Part shown: one piece after another, positions 33,834-42,553 of the stretch
How the letters are laid out: every line of letters starts with the position of its first letter
How positions within the stretch are numbered: position 1 is the first letter of the stretch
From: RH-AL1 sp964244495
GTDB taxonomy: Bacteria > Pseudomonadota > Alphaproteobacteria > Rhizobiales > Beijerinckiaceae
Direction of reading: 5' to 3'
Length of the DNA: 64,000 nt
Assembly: GCA_964244495.1 (NCBI GenBank)
Contig: CAXTIU010000016.1
Span: 1 to 64,000 of the forward strand
Made by a program: the position numbers and the translations under genes
The notes under the pieces: model-generated
What the model was told of the DNA's origin: nothing
Databases searched by the model: none
Seen by the model: only the letters and a program-made list of their open reading frames with translations

Positions 33834-34604
33834 TCAATGGAACGCGGCGCAGGAATGGTTGAGCAGTGCCTCGCCGTGGGCCTCATCGAGGCTGTGCGCC
33901 ACCCGCTGGCGGGCCAGAACGATGAAGCCGGCTCCGTCGTGCGCCGAGTTGCTCCCCGCGACGACGATCGTCGCGTCGTCCATGCGCTCGGGCGCGATCC
34001 TGAGGCCGTTCGCGACCAGGCTGAAGACGTTGACGCCGGCGAGATCCTCCTTGGCGAGGGCTAGCGCCCAGTAGCGCGGCGCGTGCGGCAGGACGCTGAT
34101 CTGCGTCCACACCTGGGCGTGCAGCGCCGCCGCCTGCCTTTGCAGGGATTGCTTCACGGCCGGCCGGATGCAGTCGACGTGGATGTGCAACTGGTCCTGG
34201 CTTCGGCCAGGTCTTGAGTTGACCGCCATCGCGAGATCCTCGCGGGCCGGCTGGCGCGTCAACCCATCCGTGACGAAGTGGCGAGCGCTCCAGGCATCCT
34301 GGAAGTAGTTGGGGGCATCGGGCGCGCGAAGCCGGCCATCCTCGATGCCGATCGTCCGCACCGTGGGCGTGAGGATGACATGCGTGTCCTCCAGGGGAGC
34401 CCGAAGCACGGCGTAACCGTTCGCCACCCCGCTAACGGCCGTGTCGACCTGCAGGCAGGGGAACGCGCCGCCTGTCACGTAATGGTTCGCCAAGCAGGTT
34501 TGAACGACCCGCCACAGGAGGCCGCGCCCGCCCGCGTCGGCACCTGCTCCGGCGGACGCGACGAGGATGATGAAGCCGATGAGGAATGTTGCGGGGCGAA
34601 CCAT
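33834..34604 (-). CDS. cdh: CDP-diacylglycerol diphosphatase
   Basis: 256 residues. An N-terminal signal or anchor (FLIGFIILVASAGAGA) is followed by LWRVVQTCLANH, a TPTVRTIGIEDG region, and the HIT-like active site SRPGRSQDQLHIHVDCIRP, characteristic of Cdh. It hydrolyses CDP-diacylglycerol to CMP and phosphatidate at the inner membrane. It is a single gene, convergent with dnaN. Confidence 0.88.
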   Translation of the reverse strand: MVRPATFLIGFIILVASAGAGADAGGRGLLWRVVQTCLANHYVTGGAFPCLQVDTAVSGVANGYAVLRAPLEDTHVILTPTVRTIGIEDGRLRAPDAPNYFQDAWSARHFVTDGLTRQPAREDLAMAVNSRPGRSQDQLHIHVDCIRPAVKQSLQRQAAALHAQVWTQISVLPHAPRYWALALAKEDLAGVNVFSLVANGLRIAPERMDDATIVVAGSNSAHDGAGFIVLARQRVAHSLDEAHGEALLNHSCAAFH

Positions 34605-34944
34605 GACACGACGGACGGAGCCTATGGGGTCTTATCGTCGAAAGACGCTAATTTTTCGACTCCAGCGCCAAGCCCCGAGGTGACGTGATCGATGACGCAC
34701 GAAAGGCATGACCGCGGACATGAGCAAAAGGATGATCGTGACAGGGAACACGGGCCGGGCGGCGCGTCCGCCGCGCTCGGAACCCGCCCGAACCCGAGAC
34801 AGCGTCAACGACCGGGACGTCGGGCGCATGACGAGGCCGCCACCTTGACGGCTCATGCTTGATCCCAAGGGCTTCCCCGAAACCCGTCCGGCTTCGCGGG
34901 TCCCCGTGGTCACGCCGGCGCTTGGCTCGAGCGAGCGTCGCCCC
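34605..34944. other. 340-bp intergenic region, nothing recognised
   Basis: It lies between the cdh start and the alaS stop. It is less GC-rich near 34640-34680. A 56-codon charged frame at 34692-34862 lacks a ribosome-binding site and any recognisable pattern, so I do not call it a gene. It presumably contains the cdh promoter. Confidence 0.4.
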
Positions 34945-37626
34945 CTAGGCCGCTTTCTGCACAAGGGCGGCCCCGACCGCCGCGATCGCCTTGTCCGAGG
35001 CGCCGCCGTCAGGACCACCGGCCTGCGCCATGTCGCGACGCCCGCCGCCTCCCTTGCCGCCGAGCTGCTCGGAGGCCAACCGTACGAGCGCCACGGCATC
35101 GTACCGCGCGGTAAGGTCGGGCGTGACGGCGACGACGACGCCGGCCTTGCCGTCGCCGGCCACGCCGACGATGACGACGACGCCCGAGCCCAGCGACTGC
35201 TTCGCCTCGTCGGCGAGCGCCTTCAAGTCCTTCATCTCGACGCCGGACACGGCCTTGCCGAAGAACTTGACGCCGCCGACCTCGGTCGTGGCCGGAGCCT
35301 CCGCGTCCGTCGTCATCGCGAGCTTGCGGCGCGCGTCGGCCAGATCGCGCTCGAGCTTGCGGCGATCGGCGATCAGCGCGGCGAGGCGCTCGGCGGCGTC
35401 GTCGTCCGGTGCCTTGAGCAGTGTCGCCACCGCGTCCAGCTGCGCCGCCTTGGCGTTGAGGTGGTGCCGCGCCGCCGCACCCGTCCTCGCTTCCAGGCGA
35501 CGGACCCCGCTCGCCACGGCGCTTTCCGAGACGACCGTGATGAGGCCGATGTCGCCAGTGCGCGCGACGTGGGTGCCGCCGCACAGTTCGACCGAGAAGG
35601 CGGGACCATCGGAGTCCCCGCCGCCGATCTGGTCGGGCGACCGCCCCATGGAAACGACGCGCACCTCGTCCCCGTACTTCTCGCCGAACAGCGCCCGCGC
35701 CCCCGATTTGATCGCCGCGTCCACCGCCATCTGGCGGGTCACGACCGGGGTGTTGCCGAGTACCGCACCGTTCGCCACGTCCTCGATGGTGACGAGGTCG
35801 GCGGCGGAGATCGGCTTCTGGTGGGCGAAATCGAAGCGCAGCCGGTCGGGCGCGACGAGCGATCCCTTCTGCGCGACATGATCGCCGAGGGTCAGGCGCA
35901 ACGCCTCGTGCAGGAGGTGAGTCGCCGAGTGATTGGCGCGGATCGCCGCGCGACGCGCGTGGTCGACGACGCAGTCGAGCGTCATGCCGAGCGCGACCCG
36001 CCCCACCTCGACGGTGGCCTCGTGGACGAACAGGTCGCCGACCTTCTTCTGCGTTCCCCTCACGAGGAGGCGCGTGCCGGTCGCCAGCATGACGCCGGTA
36101 TCACCGACTTGGCCGCCGGACTCGCCGTAGAACGGGGTCTGATTGAGGATCACCGCCACTTGGGCGCCAACCTCCGCCGCCTCCGCCGCCGCACCGTCGA
36201 CGAAGAGGCCGACGACCTTGGCCTCGATCCGCTCCGCCGCGTAGCCGAGGAACTCGGTCGCGCCGAGGGCGTCGCGCACGGCGAACCATTGCGTCTCGGA
36301 CGTGGCGTCGCCGGAGCCGGACCATGCCGCGCGCGCTTCGAGCCTCTGGCGCGCCATCTGCGCCTCGAAGCCGGGAAGGTCGACGTCGAGGTTGCGCGCC
36401 CGCAGCGCGTCCCGCGTGAGATCGAGGGGGAAGCCGTAGGTGTCGTAGAGTTTAAAGGCGATCGCGCCGGACAACGTGCCCCGCTCGGACAAACCCTTGG
36501 TTTCCTCGTCGAGGATGGCGAGGCCGCGTGAAAGGGTGGTCCGGAAGCGGGTTTCCTCCAACCTCAGCGTCTCGGTGATGAGCGACTCCGCGCGCAACAG
36601 CTCGGGGAACGCCTGCCCCATCTCGCGGGTGAGGGCGGAGACGAGGCGCCAGAGCAGCGGCTCGGCGGCTCCCAGGATCTGGGCGTGCCGCATGGCGCGA
36701 CGCATGATCCGGCGCAGGACGTAGCCGCGGCCCTCGTTGCCGGGCAGCACGCCGTCGGCGACGAGGAAGGCGCAGGATCGCAGGTGATCGGCGACGACGC
36801 GGTGGCTGGCCTTCAACGCGCCATGCGGATCGGTTGAGGTGAGGTCGGCCACGGCGTCGATCAACACGCGGAACAGGTCGATGTCGTAGTTCGACGTCAC
36901 GCCCTGAAGCAGGGCGGCGATGCGCTCCAACCCCATGCCGGTGTCGATGGAAGGCCGGGGCAGGGCGCGACGCTCATCCGCCGACACCTGCTCGAATTGC
37001 ATGAAGACGAGGTTCCAGAACTCCAGGAAACGGTCGCCGTCCTCCTCCGGGCTGCCGGGCGGTCCGCCCCGTAACGCTTCGCCCTGATCGTAGAAGATCT
37101 CGGAGCACGGCCCGCAGGGACCGGTTTCACCCATCGACCAGAAGTTGTCTGACGTGGCGATCCTGATGATTCTCGACTCGGGAAGGCCGGCGATCGCCTT
37201 CCACAATCCGAGAGCCTCCTCGTCGTCGTGGTACACTGTGACGAGGAGCCGGTCGGCCGGGAGATCGAAGACCTTCGTGATCAGCCTCCACGCCAACTCG
37301 ATGGCCTCGGCCTTGAAGTAGTCGCCGAACGAGAAGTTGCCGAGCATCTCGAAGAAGGTGTGGTGGCGCGCGGTGTAGCCGACGTTGTCGAGATCGTTGT
37401 GCTTGCCGCCGGCCCGCACGCATTTCTGCGAGGAGGTCGCGCGCACGTAGGAACGCTTCTCGTAGCCGGTGAAGACGTTCTTGAACGGCACCATGCCGGC
37501 GTTGGTGAACATCAGGCTTGGGTCGTTGCGCGGCACGAGCGGCGCTGAAGGAACGATTTCGTGCCCGCCGCGGCCGAAGTAGTCGAGAAACGCCGCGCGG
37601 ATCTCGTTGACACCGTTACCGATCAT
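34945..37626 (-). CDS. alaS: Alanyl-tRNA synthetase
   Basis: About 893 residues from ATG 37626 (MIGNGVNEIRAAFLDYF). Class II motif HHTFFEMLGNFSFGDYFK, the editing-domain zinc motif HSATHLLHEAL and the downstream CGGTHVARTGDIG are present. The C-terminal C-Ala domain ends GGGRRDMAQAGGPDG. It charges tRNA-Ala and clears mischarged Ser and Gly. It lies downstream of recA on the same strand with about 190 bp between, a common Rhizobiales arrangement. Confidence 0.97.
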   Translation of the reverse strand: MIGNGVNEIRAAFLDYFGRGGHEIVPSAPLVPRNDPSLMFTNAGMVPFKNVFTGYEKRSYVRATSSQKCVRAGGKHNDLDNVGYTARHHTFFEMLGNFSFGDYFKAEAIELAWRLITKVFDLPADRLLVTVYHDDEEALGLWKAIAGLPESRIIRIATSDNFWSMGETGPCGPCSEIFYDQGEALRGGPPGSPEEDGDRFLEFWNLVFMQFEQVSADERRALPRPSIDTGMGLERIAALLQGVTSNYDIDLFRVLIDAVADLTSTDPHGALKASHRVVADHLRSCAFLVADGVLPGNEGRGYVLRRIMRRAMRHAQILGAAEPLLWRLVSALTREMGQAFPELLRAESLITETLRLEETRFRTTLSRGLAILDEETKGLSERGTLSGAIAFKLYDTYGFPLDLTRDALRARNLDVDLPGFEAQMARQRLEARAAWSGSGDATSETQWFAVRDALGATEFLGYAAERIEAKVVGLFVDGAAAEAAEVGAQVAVILNQTPFYGESGGQVGDTGVMLATGTRLLVRGTQKKVGDLFVHEATVEVGRVALGMTLDCVVDHARRAAIRANHSATHLLHEALRLTLGDHVAQKGSLVAPDRLRFDFAHQKPISAADLVTIEDVANGAVLGNTPVVTRQMAVDAAIKSGARALFGEKYGDEVRVVSMGRSPDQIGGGDSDGPAFSVELCGGTHVARTGDIGLITVVSESAVASGVRRLEARTGAAARHHLNAKAAQLDAVATLLKAPDDDAAERLAALIADRRKLERDLADARRKLAMTTDAEAPATTEVGGVKFFGKAVSGVEMKDLKALADEAKQSLGSGVVVIVGVAGDGKAGVVVAVTPDLTARYDAVALVRLASEQLGGKGGGGRRDMAQAGGPDGGASDKAIAAVGAALVQKAA

Positions 37627-37721
37627 ATCCGTCTCTGAGCCCGTCGCCTGAGCCGGCCCGCCCAAGCCGACCCATCGGGCGCGAAAGCACCGAACCCGAT
37701 CGTCCGGCCGGCGAGCCGCAT

Positions 37722-37737
37722 CCCCGTTCTAACGGGG
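37722..37737 (-). terminator. Short inverted repeat between recA and alaS
   Basis: CCCCGTT (37722-37728) and AACGGGG (37731-37737) form a compact GC stem between recA and alaS. There is no T-run on either strand, so it may be only an mRNA processing or stabilising hairpin. Confidence 0.3.
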
Positions 37738-37815
37738 CCGTCGGCGGGTGTCGAGACTTAGGCGCGAGCCAAACCATCCGCGTGAGACGTGCCGGTGTCC
37801 ACCCGGATGTCGTCG

Positions 37816-38889
37816 CTAGCCCTCGTCCGCTTCAGCCGGATCGATCTGGTCGAGGATGCGCTCGGCGATCAGGCCGGAGTTCTCGCGGATCGAGCGCTCG
37901 ATCTTCTCGGCGGCGGCCGGGTTGGCCTTGAGGTAGGCCTTCGCGTTCTCGCGACCCTGGCCGAGACGCTGGCCGTCGCAGGAGAACCAGGCGCCGGACT
38001 TCTCGACCACGCCGGCCTTCACGCCGAGGTCGACGAGTTCGCCCATCTTGGACACGCCCTCGCCATACATGATGTCGAACTCGACCTGCTTGAACGGCGG
38101 CGCGACCTTGTTCTTGACGACCTTGACGCGGGTCTGGTTGCCGACGACCTCCTCACGGTCCTTGATGGAGCCGATGCGACGGATGTCGAGGCGCACGGAC
38201 GCGTAGAACTTGAGCGCGTTGCCGCCAGTCGTCGTCTCGGGAGAGCCGTACATCACGCCGATCTTCATGCGGATCTGGTTGATGAAGATCACCATGGTCT
38301 GCGAACGCGAGATCGACGCCGTGAGCTTGCGAAGGGCTTGGCTCATCAGGCGCGCCTGGAGGCCCGGCTGACTGTCGCCCATCTCGCCGTCGATCTCGGC
38401 GCGCGGCGTCAGCGCCGCCACCGAGTCGATGACGAGGACGTCGACGGCGCCCGAGCGAACCAGCGTATCGGTGATCTCGAGGGCCTGCTCGCCGGTATCG
38501 GGCTGCGAGATCAGCAGATCCTCGAGGTTGACGCCGAGCTTGCGCGCATAGACCGGGTCGAGCGCGTGCTCCGCGTCGACGAACGCGCAGATACCGCCCT
38601 TCTTCTGGGCCTCGGCAATGACGTGGAGGGTCAGCGTCGTCTTACCCGACGACTCCGGCCCGTAGATTTCGACGACCCGGCCGCGCGGCAAGCCGCCGAC
38701 ACCGAGCGCTATGTCAAGTCCCAGCGACCCCGTGGATACCGTCTCGACCTCGAGCGCCTTCTGGTTCTTGCCCAAGCGCATGATCGAGCCCTTGCCAAAG
38801 CTTCGCTCGATCTGCGAAAGCGCCGCGTCCAGCGCTTTGGTCTTGTCCACGGAATTTCCTTCCACAACGCGGAGGTTTGCTGACGACAT
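37816..38889 (-). CDS. recA: Recombinase RecA
   Basis: About 357 residues from ATG 38889. The Walker A box GPESSGKTT, DAEHALDPVYA, VLVIDSVAALTPRAEIDGEMGD, and the L2 loop region NQIRMKIGVMYGSPETTTGG are all present; the C-terminus is acidic (DQIDPAEADEG). It forms ATP-dependent filaments on single-stranded DNA for recombination and triggers LexA self-cleavage. A LexA-type box lies 65 bp upstream of the start, so SOS induction is expected. Confidence 0.98.
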   Translation of the reverse strand: MSSANLRVVEGNSVDKTKALDAALSQIERSFGKGSIMRLGKNQKALEVETVSTGSLGLDIALGVGGLPRGRVVEIYGPESSGKTTLTLHVIAEAQKKGGICAFVDAEHALDPVYARKLGVNLEDLLISQPDTGEQALEITDTLVRSGAVDVLVIDSVAALTPRAEIDGEMGDSQPGLQARLMSQALRKLTASISRSQTMVIFINQIRMKIGVMYGSPETTTGGNALKFYASVRLDIRRIGSIKDREEVVGNQTRVKVVKNKVAPPFKQVEFDIMYGEGVSKMGELVDLGVKAGVVEKSGAWFSCDGQRLGQGRENAKAYLKANPAAAEKIERSIRENSGLIAERILDQIDPAEADEG

Positions 38890-38953
38890 CGGAGGTCCGA
38901 TCTTTCTGGCACGTGGGGAAAGGGGGCGCAATCACGCCGGCGCAGTCACGAAT

Positions 38954-38968
38954 GTACACGCTTTGTTC
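38954..38968 (-). promoter_or_regulatory. LexA-type SOS box of recA
   Basis: On the plus strand the sequence reads GTAC-ACGCTTT-GTTC, one mismatch from the alphaproteobacterial LexA direct repeat GTTC-N7-GTTC. It lies 65 bp upstream of the recA ATG. The spacer end CTTTGTTC is shared with the second box at 62320. Confidence 0.7.
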
Positions 38969-39053
38969 TAGGCTTCAAGACGGCGGCAATACGAATTTCA
39001 ATTCCGATCGAGACTCTTCGACCGGCGTCACGCCGGCCTCGGCGTTCCCAGAC

Positions 39054-39314
39054 TCACGCCGTCATCTCGTAATGGCCGCGAAGGTCCTCGTGGATGGCGC
39101 GGAGCGCCAGCTTGCAGCGGTAGCGGTCACCCTTGCCGGGGTCGAAGTGCCCGACGCGCCAATTGTAGGGCAGCGCCGGGTCGTTGATGAAATCGAGCAC
39201 GATGAAGCGGGCGTCCGCGCAAGAGGGCCGCGCGAGAAGCAGAGCCATCACCTTGTCGTTGAGCGCCTTCTCGCCGATCCGCTCTTGAAGCGCGTCCATC
39301 GTCACTTCAGGCAT
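39054..39314 (-). CDS. Hypothetical protein, 86 residues
   Basis: Starts MPEVTMDALQERIGEKALNDK and has a central hydrophobic strand region (ARFIVLDFINDPALPYNWRV) followed by a charged helix. No family recognised. It begins 2 bp after the stop of the preceding small gene, so the two form an operon. It is transcribed toward recA, and its stop lies 85 bp from the recA LexA-type box. Confidence 0.55.
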   Translation of the reverse strand: MPEVTMDALQERIGEKALNDKVMALLLARPSCADARFIVLDFINDPALPYNWRVGHFDPGKGDRYRCKLALRAIHEDLRGHYEMTA

Positions 39315-39316
39315 CC

Positions 39317-39598
39317 TCAGGCCCTGCTGGCGCGCAGATCCCGCGCCGCCCCTTCCGGAGCGTCGCGGCCAATGCCCAAGTGCGCCACGAGCGTCGCCGC
39401 CCGGTCGCGGGTCAGGCCGTGCTTGGTGGCGAGATCGCCGACGATGGCGGCCAATTGCGCGTCGCTGTCGGCGCTCCGCGCTTCGCCGGCGGTGGTGGCG
39501 AGGATCGCGTCGGCCGTCTCCATCAAGCGGAGATCATGCTTGATCTCGATCGTGGACGGCATCGGAATCTTGCGTCCGAAGCGGATGGCGCTTGTCAT
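39317..39598 (-). CDS. Hypothetical protein, 93 residues
   Basis: Predicted mostly helical and charged: TIEIKHDLRLMETADAILATT, DAQLAAIVGDLATKHGLTRDRA. No family recognised. It is cytoplasmic, without signal or membrane segment. It is paired with the 86-residue gene that starts 2 bp after its stop. The roughly 180 bp upstream, before galU, contains no gene. Confidence 0.55.
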   Translation of the reverse strand: MTSAIRFGRKIPMPSTIEIKHDLRLMETADAILATTAGEARSADSDAQLAAIVGDLATKHGLTRDRAATLVAHLGIGRDAPEGAARDLRASRA

Positions 39599-39780
39599 GG
39601 CGGCGTTCCTGCGATCGCGAAGTCGCCCCGTCGTCGGTGCGGATGCGCCGGCTTCTCGGGCTCGTCGATACGCGCATAACCGCCCGGACGGCAGAACGAC
39701 GCGTCGCGTCGCTGTTTATTTCAGCGCTTCACCTCGTGGTGCGGGAAGATGTCGCCGGCCGCCTCCATCGGGCCCGGTTC

Positions 39781-40668
39781 TCACCCCTTGAGCATCCCGT
39801 CCAACTCGCGCCGGAAGGAGGCAGCCACCATCGGATCGTCGAGCGCGAAGGCGACGTTGGCGGTGAGGAAACCGAGCTTCGAGCCGCAATCGTAGGTCTT
39901 TCCGTCGAAACGCACGCCGTGGAAGGCCTGGGTCCGCGCCAGCGCCTTCATGCCGTCCGTCAGCTGGATCTCGCCGCCCGCGCCCTTCTCGACACGGCCG
40001 AGGATGTCGAAGATCTCCGGGCCGAGCACGTAGCGCCCGGAGATGATGCAGTTGGACGGTGCCGTGCCCTGCGGCGGCTTCTCCACCATGCCGGTGATCT
40101 CGAAGGTCGCGCCGCGATCCTCGCCGATCGAGACGATACCGTAGTTGTGGGTTTCCTCGTCCGGCACCTCCTCCACCGCGATGACGTTGCCGCCGTGGGC
40201 CTCGTAGGCCTCGATGCACTGCGCCAGGCAACGGGTTCGACGCTCGCCGGACGCCCTCGTCACCATGTCGGGCAACAGCACGGCGAACGGCTCGTCCCCG
40301 ACGATCTCGCGCGCGCACCACACGGCGTGGCCGAGGCCGAGCGGCACCTGCTGCCGCGTGAAGCTCGTGGCGCCCGCCGTCGGTCGCTGGCTCGTCAGCA
40401 GCGCGGCCGCCGCCGTCTTGCCGCGGCTCTTCAGCGTCTCCTCCAACTCGTAGGCGATGTCGAAGTAGTCCTCGATCACCCCCTTGCCGCGACCGGTGAC
40501 GAAGATGAAGTGCTCGATCCCCGCCTCGCGCGCCTCGTCGACGACGTGCTGCAGCACCGGCGCGTCGACGACGGTGAGCATCTCCTTCGGGATCGTTTTC
40601 GTCGCCGGGAGGAACCGGGTACCGAGGCCGGCAACCGGAAAGACGGCCTTGCGGATCTTCTTCGTCAT
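39781..40668 (-). CDS. galU: UTP-glucose-1-phosphate uridylyltransferase
   Basis: 295 residues from ATG 40668. AVFPVAGLGTRFLPATKTIPKEML is the nucleotide-binding signature, and VWCAREIVGDEPFAVLLPDM, MVEKPPQG and YDCGSKLGF follow. It makes UDP-glucose for exopolysaccharide, glycolipid and osmoprotectant synthesis. It is divergent from galE with about 240 bp between; together they supply UDP-glucose and UDP-galactose. Confidence 0.96.
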   Translation of the reverse strand: MTKKIRKAVFPVAGLGTRFLPATKTIPKEMLTVVDAPVLQHVVDEAREAGIEHFIFVTGRGKGVIEDYFDIAYELEETLKSRGKTAAAALLTSQRPTAGATSFTRQQVPLGLGHAVWCAREIVGDEPFAVLLPDMVTRASGERRTRCLAQCIEAYEAHGGNVIAVEEVPDEETHNYGIVSIGEDRGATFEITGMVEKPPQGTAPSNCIISGRYVLGPEIFDILGRVEKGAGGEIQLTDGMKALARTQAFHGVRFDGKTYDCGSKLGFLTANVAFALDDPMVAASFRRELDGMLKG

Positions 40669-40907
40669 CGTGCGGCCCGGTTCCTCGTGCTGGCGCAGTC
40701 GCGTGAGTCGCCAATCGCAGATTAGGCCAGGCGCGGCAAGCGGATGCGAAGGTGGCGACCTCCCCCTTTCTGGAGGCTTAAGATCGGGCATGCCTTGCCG
40801 CTCGATCGGGACGATGCCAGTCTTTCCCGCGCTGGGCCGGTCGGCTTGGTGCTTTCTCAATCTTTGCTGGACAAGGGTGTGGCGATGGGGCGGGAGCGGA
40901 ACGGCCG

Positions 40908-41894
40908 ATGAGCGTTCTGGTGACGGGTGGGGCCGGCTACATCGGCGGACACATGGTGCTGGCCTTACTCGATGCCGGCGAGCGCGTCGTCGTGCTCGAC
41001 GACCTGTCGACCGGGTTCCGCTGGGCCGTGCCGCCCGAAGCCACCTTCGTCGAGGGCGATTTCGGCGACGAAGCCCTCGTCGCCACCATCATCGCCGACC
41101 ATGGCATCGACGCGGTCGCCCATTTCGCCGCCAAGATCGTGGTGCCGGAGTCGGTCACCGACCCGCTCGGCTACTACCTCAACAACACCGCCAAGGCCCG
41201 TTCGCTCATCGCGGCCGTGGTGGGCGGCGGCGTGAGGCACTTCATCTTCTCGTCGACCGCCGCCGTCTACGGCGAGCCGGCCGCCAGCCCGGTCGTCGAG
41301 GACGTGCCCCTCCATCCCATCAACCCGTACGGTCGCTCGAAGCTCATGGTCGAGTGGATACTCGCCGATACGCTGAAGGCGCATGACCTCCGCGCCGTGG
41401 TGCTGCGCTACTTCAACGTCGCCGGCGCGGACCCGCAGGGGCGACTGGGACAGTCGACGCCCAACGCCACGCACCTCATCAAGATCGCGGTGCAGGCGGC
41501 GCTCGGCCATCGCGACGGCATGGACGTCTACGGCACGGACTATTCCACGCCGGACGGCTCCTGCGTGCGCGACTACATCCAGGTGTCCGACCTCATCGAC
41601 GCGCACATGCTGGCGCTCGGTCACCTGCGCGGCGGGGGCGAGAGCCTCACCTGCAATTGCGGCTATGGGCGCGGGCTGTCGGTGAAGGAGATCGTCGCGG
41701 TGGTGAAGGCGGTGTCGGGCATCGACTTCCCCGTGCGGATCGCCGGGCGCCGCCCCGGTGACCCGGCCTCGCTGGTCGCCGGCGCCGACCTCGTGCGGCG
41801 AGCCCTGGGATGGCAGCCGCGCTTCGCCGACGATGTCGCCGGCATCGTCAAACAGGCGCTCGACTGGGAGCGGCGGCTGCACAACCGGACGTGA
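40908..41894 (+). CDS. galE: UDP-glucose 4-epimerase
   Basis: 328 residues. GGAGYIGGHMVLALLDAGE is the NAD-binding Rossmann motif, STAAVYGEP supplies the catalytic serine region, NPYGRSKLMVE is the Y-x3-K motif, and GSCVRDYIQVSDLIDAH matches GalE. It interconverts UDP-glucose and UDP-galactose. It starts at ATG 40908 and is a single gene. Confidence 0.95.
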   Translation: MSVLVTGGAGYIGGHMVLALLDAGERVVVLDDLSTGFRWAVPPEATFVEGDFGDEALVATIIADHGIDAVAHFAAKIVVPESVTDPLGYYLNNTAKARSLIAAVVGGGVRHFIFSSTAAVYGEPAASPVVEDVPLHPINPYGRSKLMVEWILADTLKAHDLRAVVLRYFNVAGADPQGRLGQSTPNATHLIKIAVQAALGHRDGMDVYGTDYSTPDGSCVRDYIQVSDLIDAHMLALGHLRGGGESLTCNCGYGRGLSVKEIVAVVKAVSGIDFPVRIAGRRPGDPASLVAGADLVRRALGWQPRFADDVAGIVKQALDWERRLHNRT

Positions 41895-41923
41895 ACCCGA
41901 GGGGCAAGCCGCCCGTCCGCCGA

Positions 41924-42199
41924 TCAGTGGCGGATCGGGTCGCCGCTGGTCGCGCCGTCGGCCTGCTCGTGCGTGCCGAGGCCGGCCGCGCCGCCTTGCC
42001 GTGATCCCGTGCCGTTGGTCATGCCCGCCGCCGACCCGCTCTTGCCGGCGTCGCCGGGCGTGCCGGGACTCGCGGCTTTCCCGCCCGCTTCCGCCGGCTT
42101 CGCGCCATCGGTCGCGGCGAAGGCAACCGACGCCGGGGATAGCAACAACAGCAGGCATGTTGCTCGGAGGAGGACGAGTGCGACCGTTCTTGGTTTCAT
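41924..42199 (-). CDS. Small secreted Gly/Ala-rich protein
   Basis: 91 residues. VALVLLRATCLLLLLSPASVAFA is a clear signal peptide. The mature part is low-complexity G, A, S and K and ends GDPIRH. No domain recognised. It may form an operon with the similar small secreted protein upstream at 42234, 34 bp away. The function is presumably in the periplasm or envelope. Confidence 0.5.
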   Translation of the reverse strand: MKPRTVALVLLRATCLLLLLSPASVAFAATDGAKPAEAGGKAASPGTPGDAGKSGSAAGMTNGTGSRQGGAAGLGTHEQADGATSGDPIRH

Positions 42200-42233
42200 G
42201 CTGGGTGTCCGGTGTGAGCCGCGCGAGCGGCGG

Positions 42234-42488
42234 CTAACGGGCGAGCCGGCCGGTCGACGTGCCTGCCGGGGCGCCGAGCGGTCCCGCTTCGTCTCGTGAG
42301 TCGCCGTGAGCGGGACCGAGCTGCGGCACGTCGGTCTCGGTCCTGTCGGACTTCTCGCCGTCGGCCGGCTTCATCGACCGGATCGCACCGCTCGGGTCGC
42401 CCGCCTGCGAGTCGGTCGGGTCCGAGGCCTGGGCGTACGAGGCGGCGGCGAGGACCGCGAACGCCAGGGTCATCTTCGGGAAAGGCAT
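42234..42488 (-). CDS. Small secreted protein of unknown function
   Basis: 84 residues from ATG 42488, preceded by GGAG at good spacing. MTLAFAVLAAASYAQA is a signal peptide. The mature part is acidic and disordered (DPTDSQAGDPSGAIRSMKPAD). It pairs with the next small secreted gene on the same strand. No family recognised. Confidence 0.55.
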   Translation of the reverse strand: MPFPKMTLAFAVLAAASYAQASDPTDSQAGDPSGAIRSMKPADGEKSDRTETDVPQLGPAHGDSRDEAGPLGAPAGTSTGRLAR

Positions 42489-42553
42489 GGCCACTCCAAG
42501 GTCTTGCGGCGCCGCGTTCGATGCTACGGAGGCGATGAACCGGGCGTGGTCCG

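Noticed and set aside
34692..34862. 56-codon frame upstream of alaS stop region
   Set aside because: No ribosome-binding site, highly charged arginine/aspartate composition, no family; probably non-coding.
34855..36531. Long plus-strand frame opposite alaS
   Set aside because: Antisense to clear alanyl-tRNA synthetase motifs; no domain recognised.
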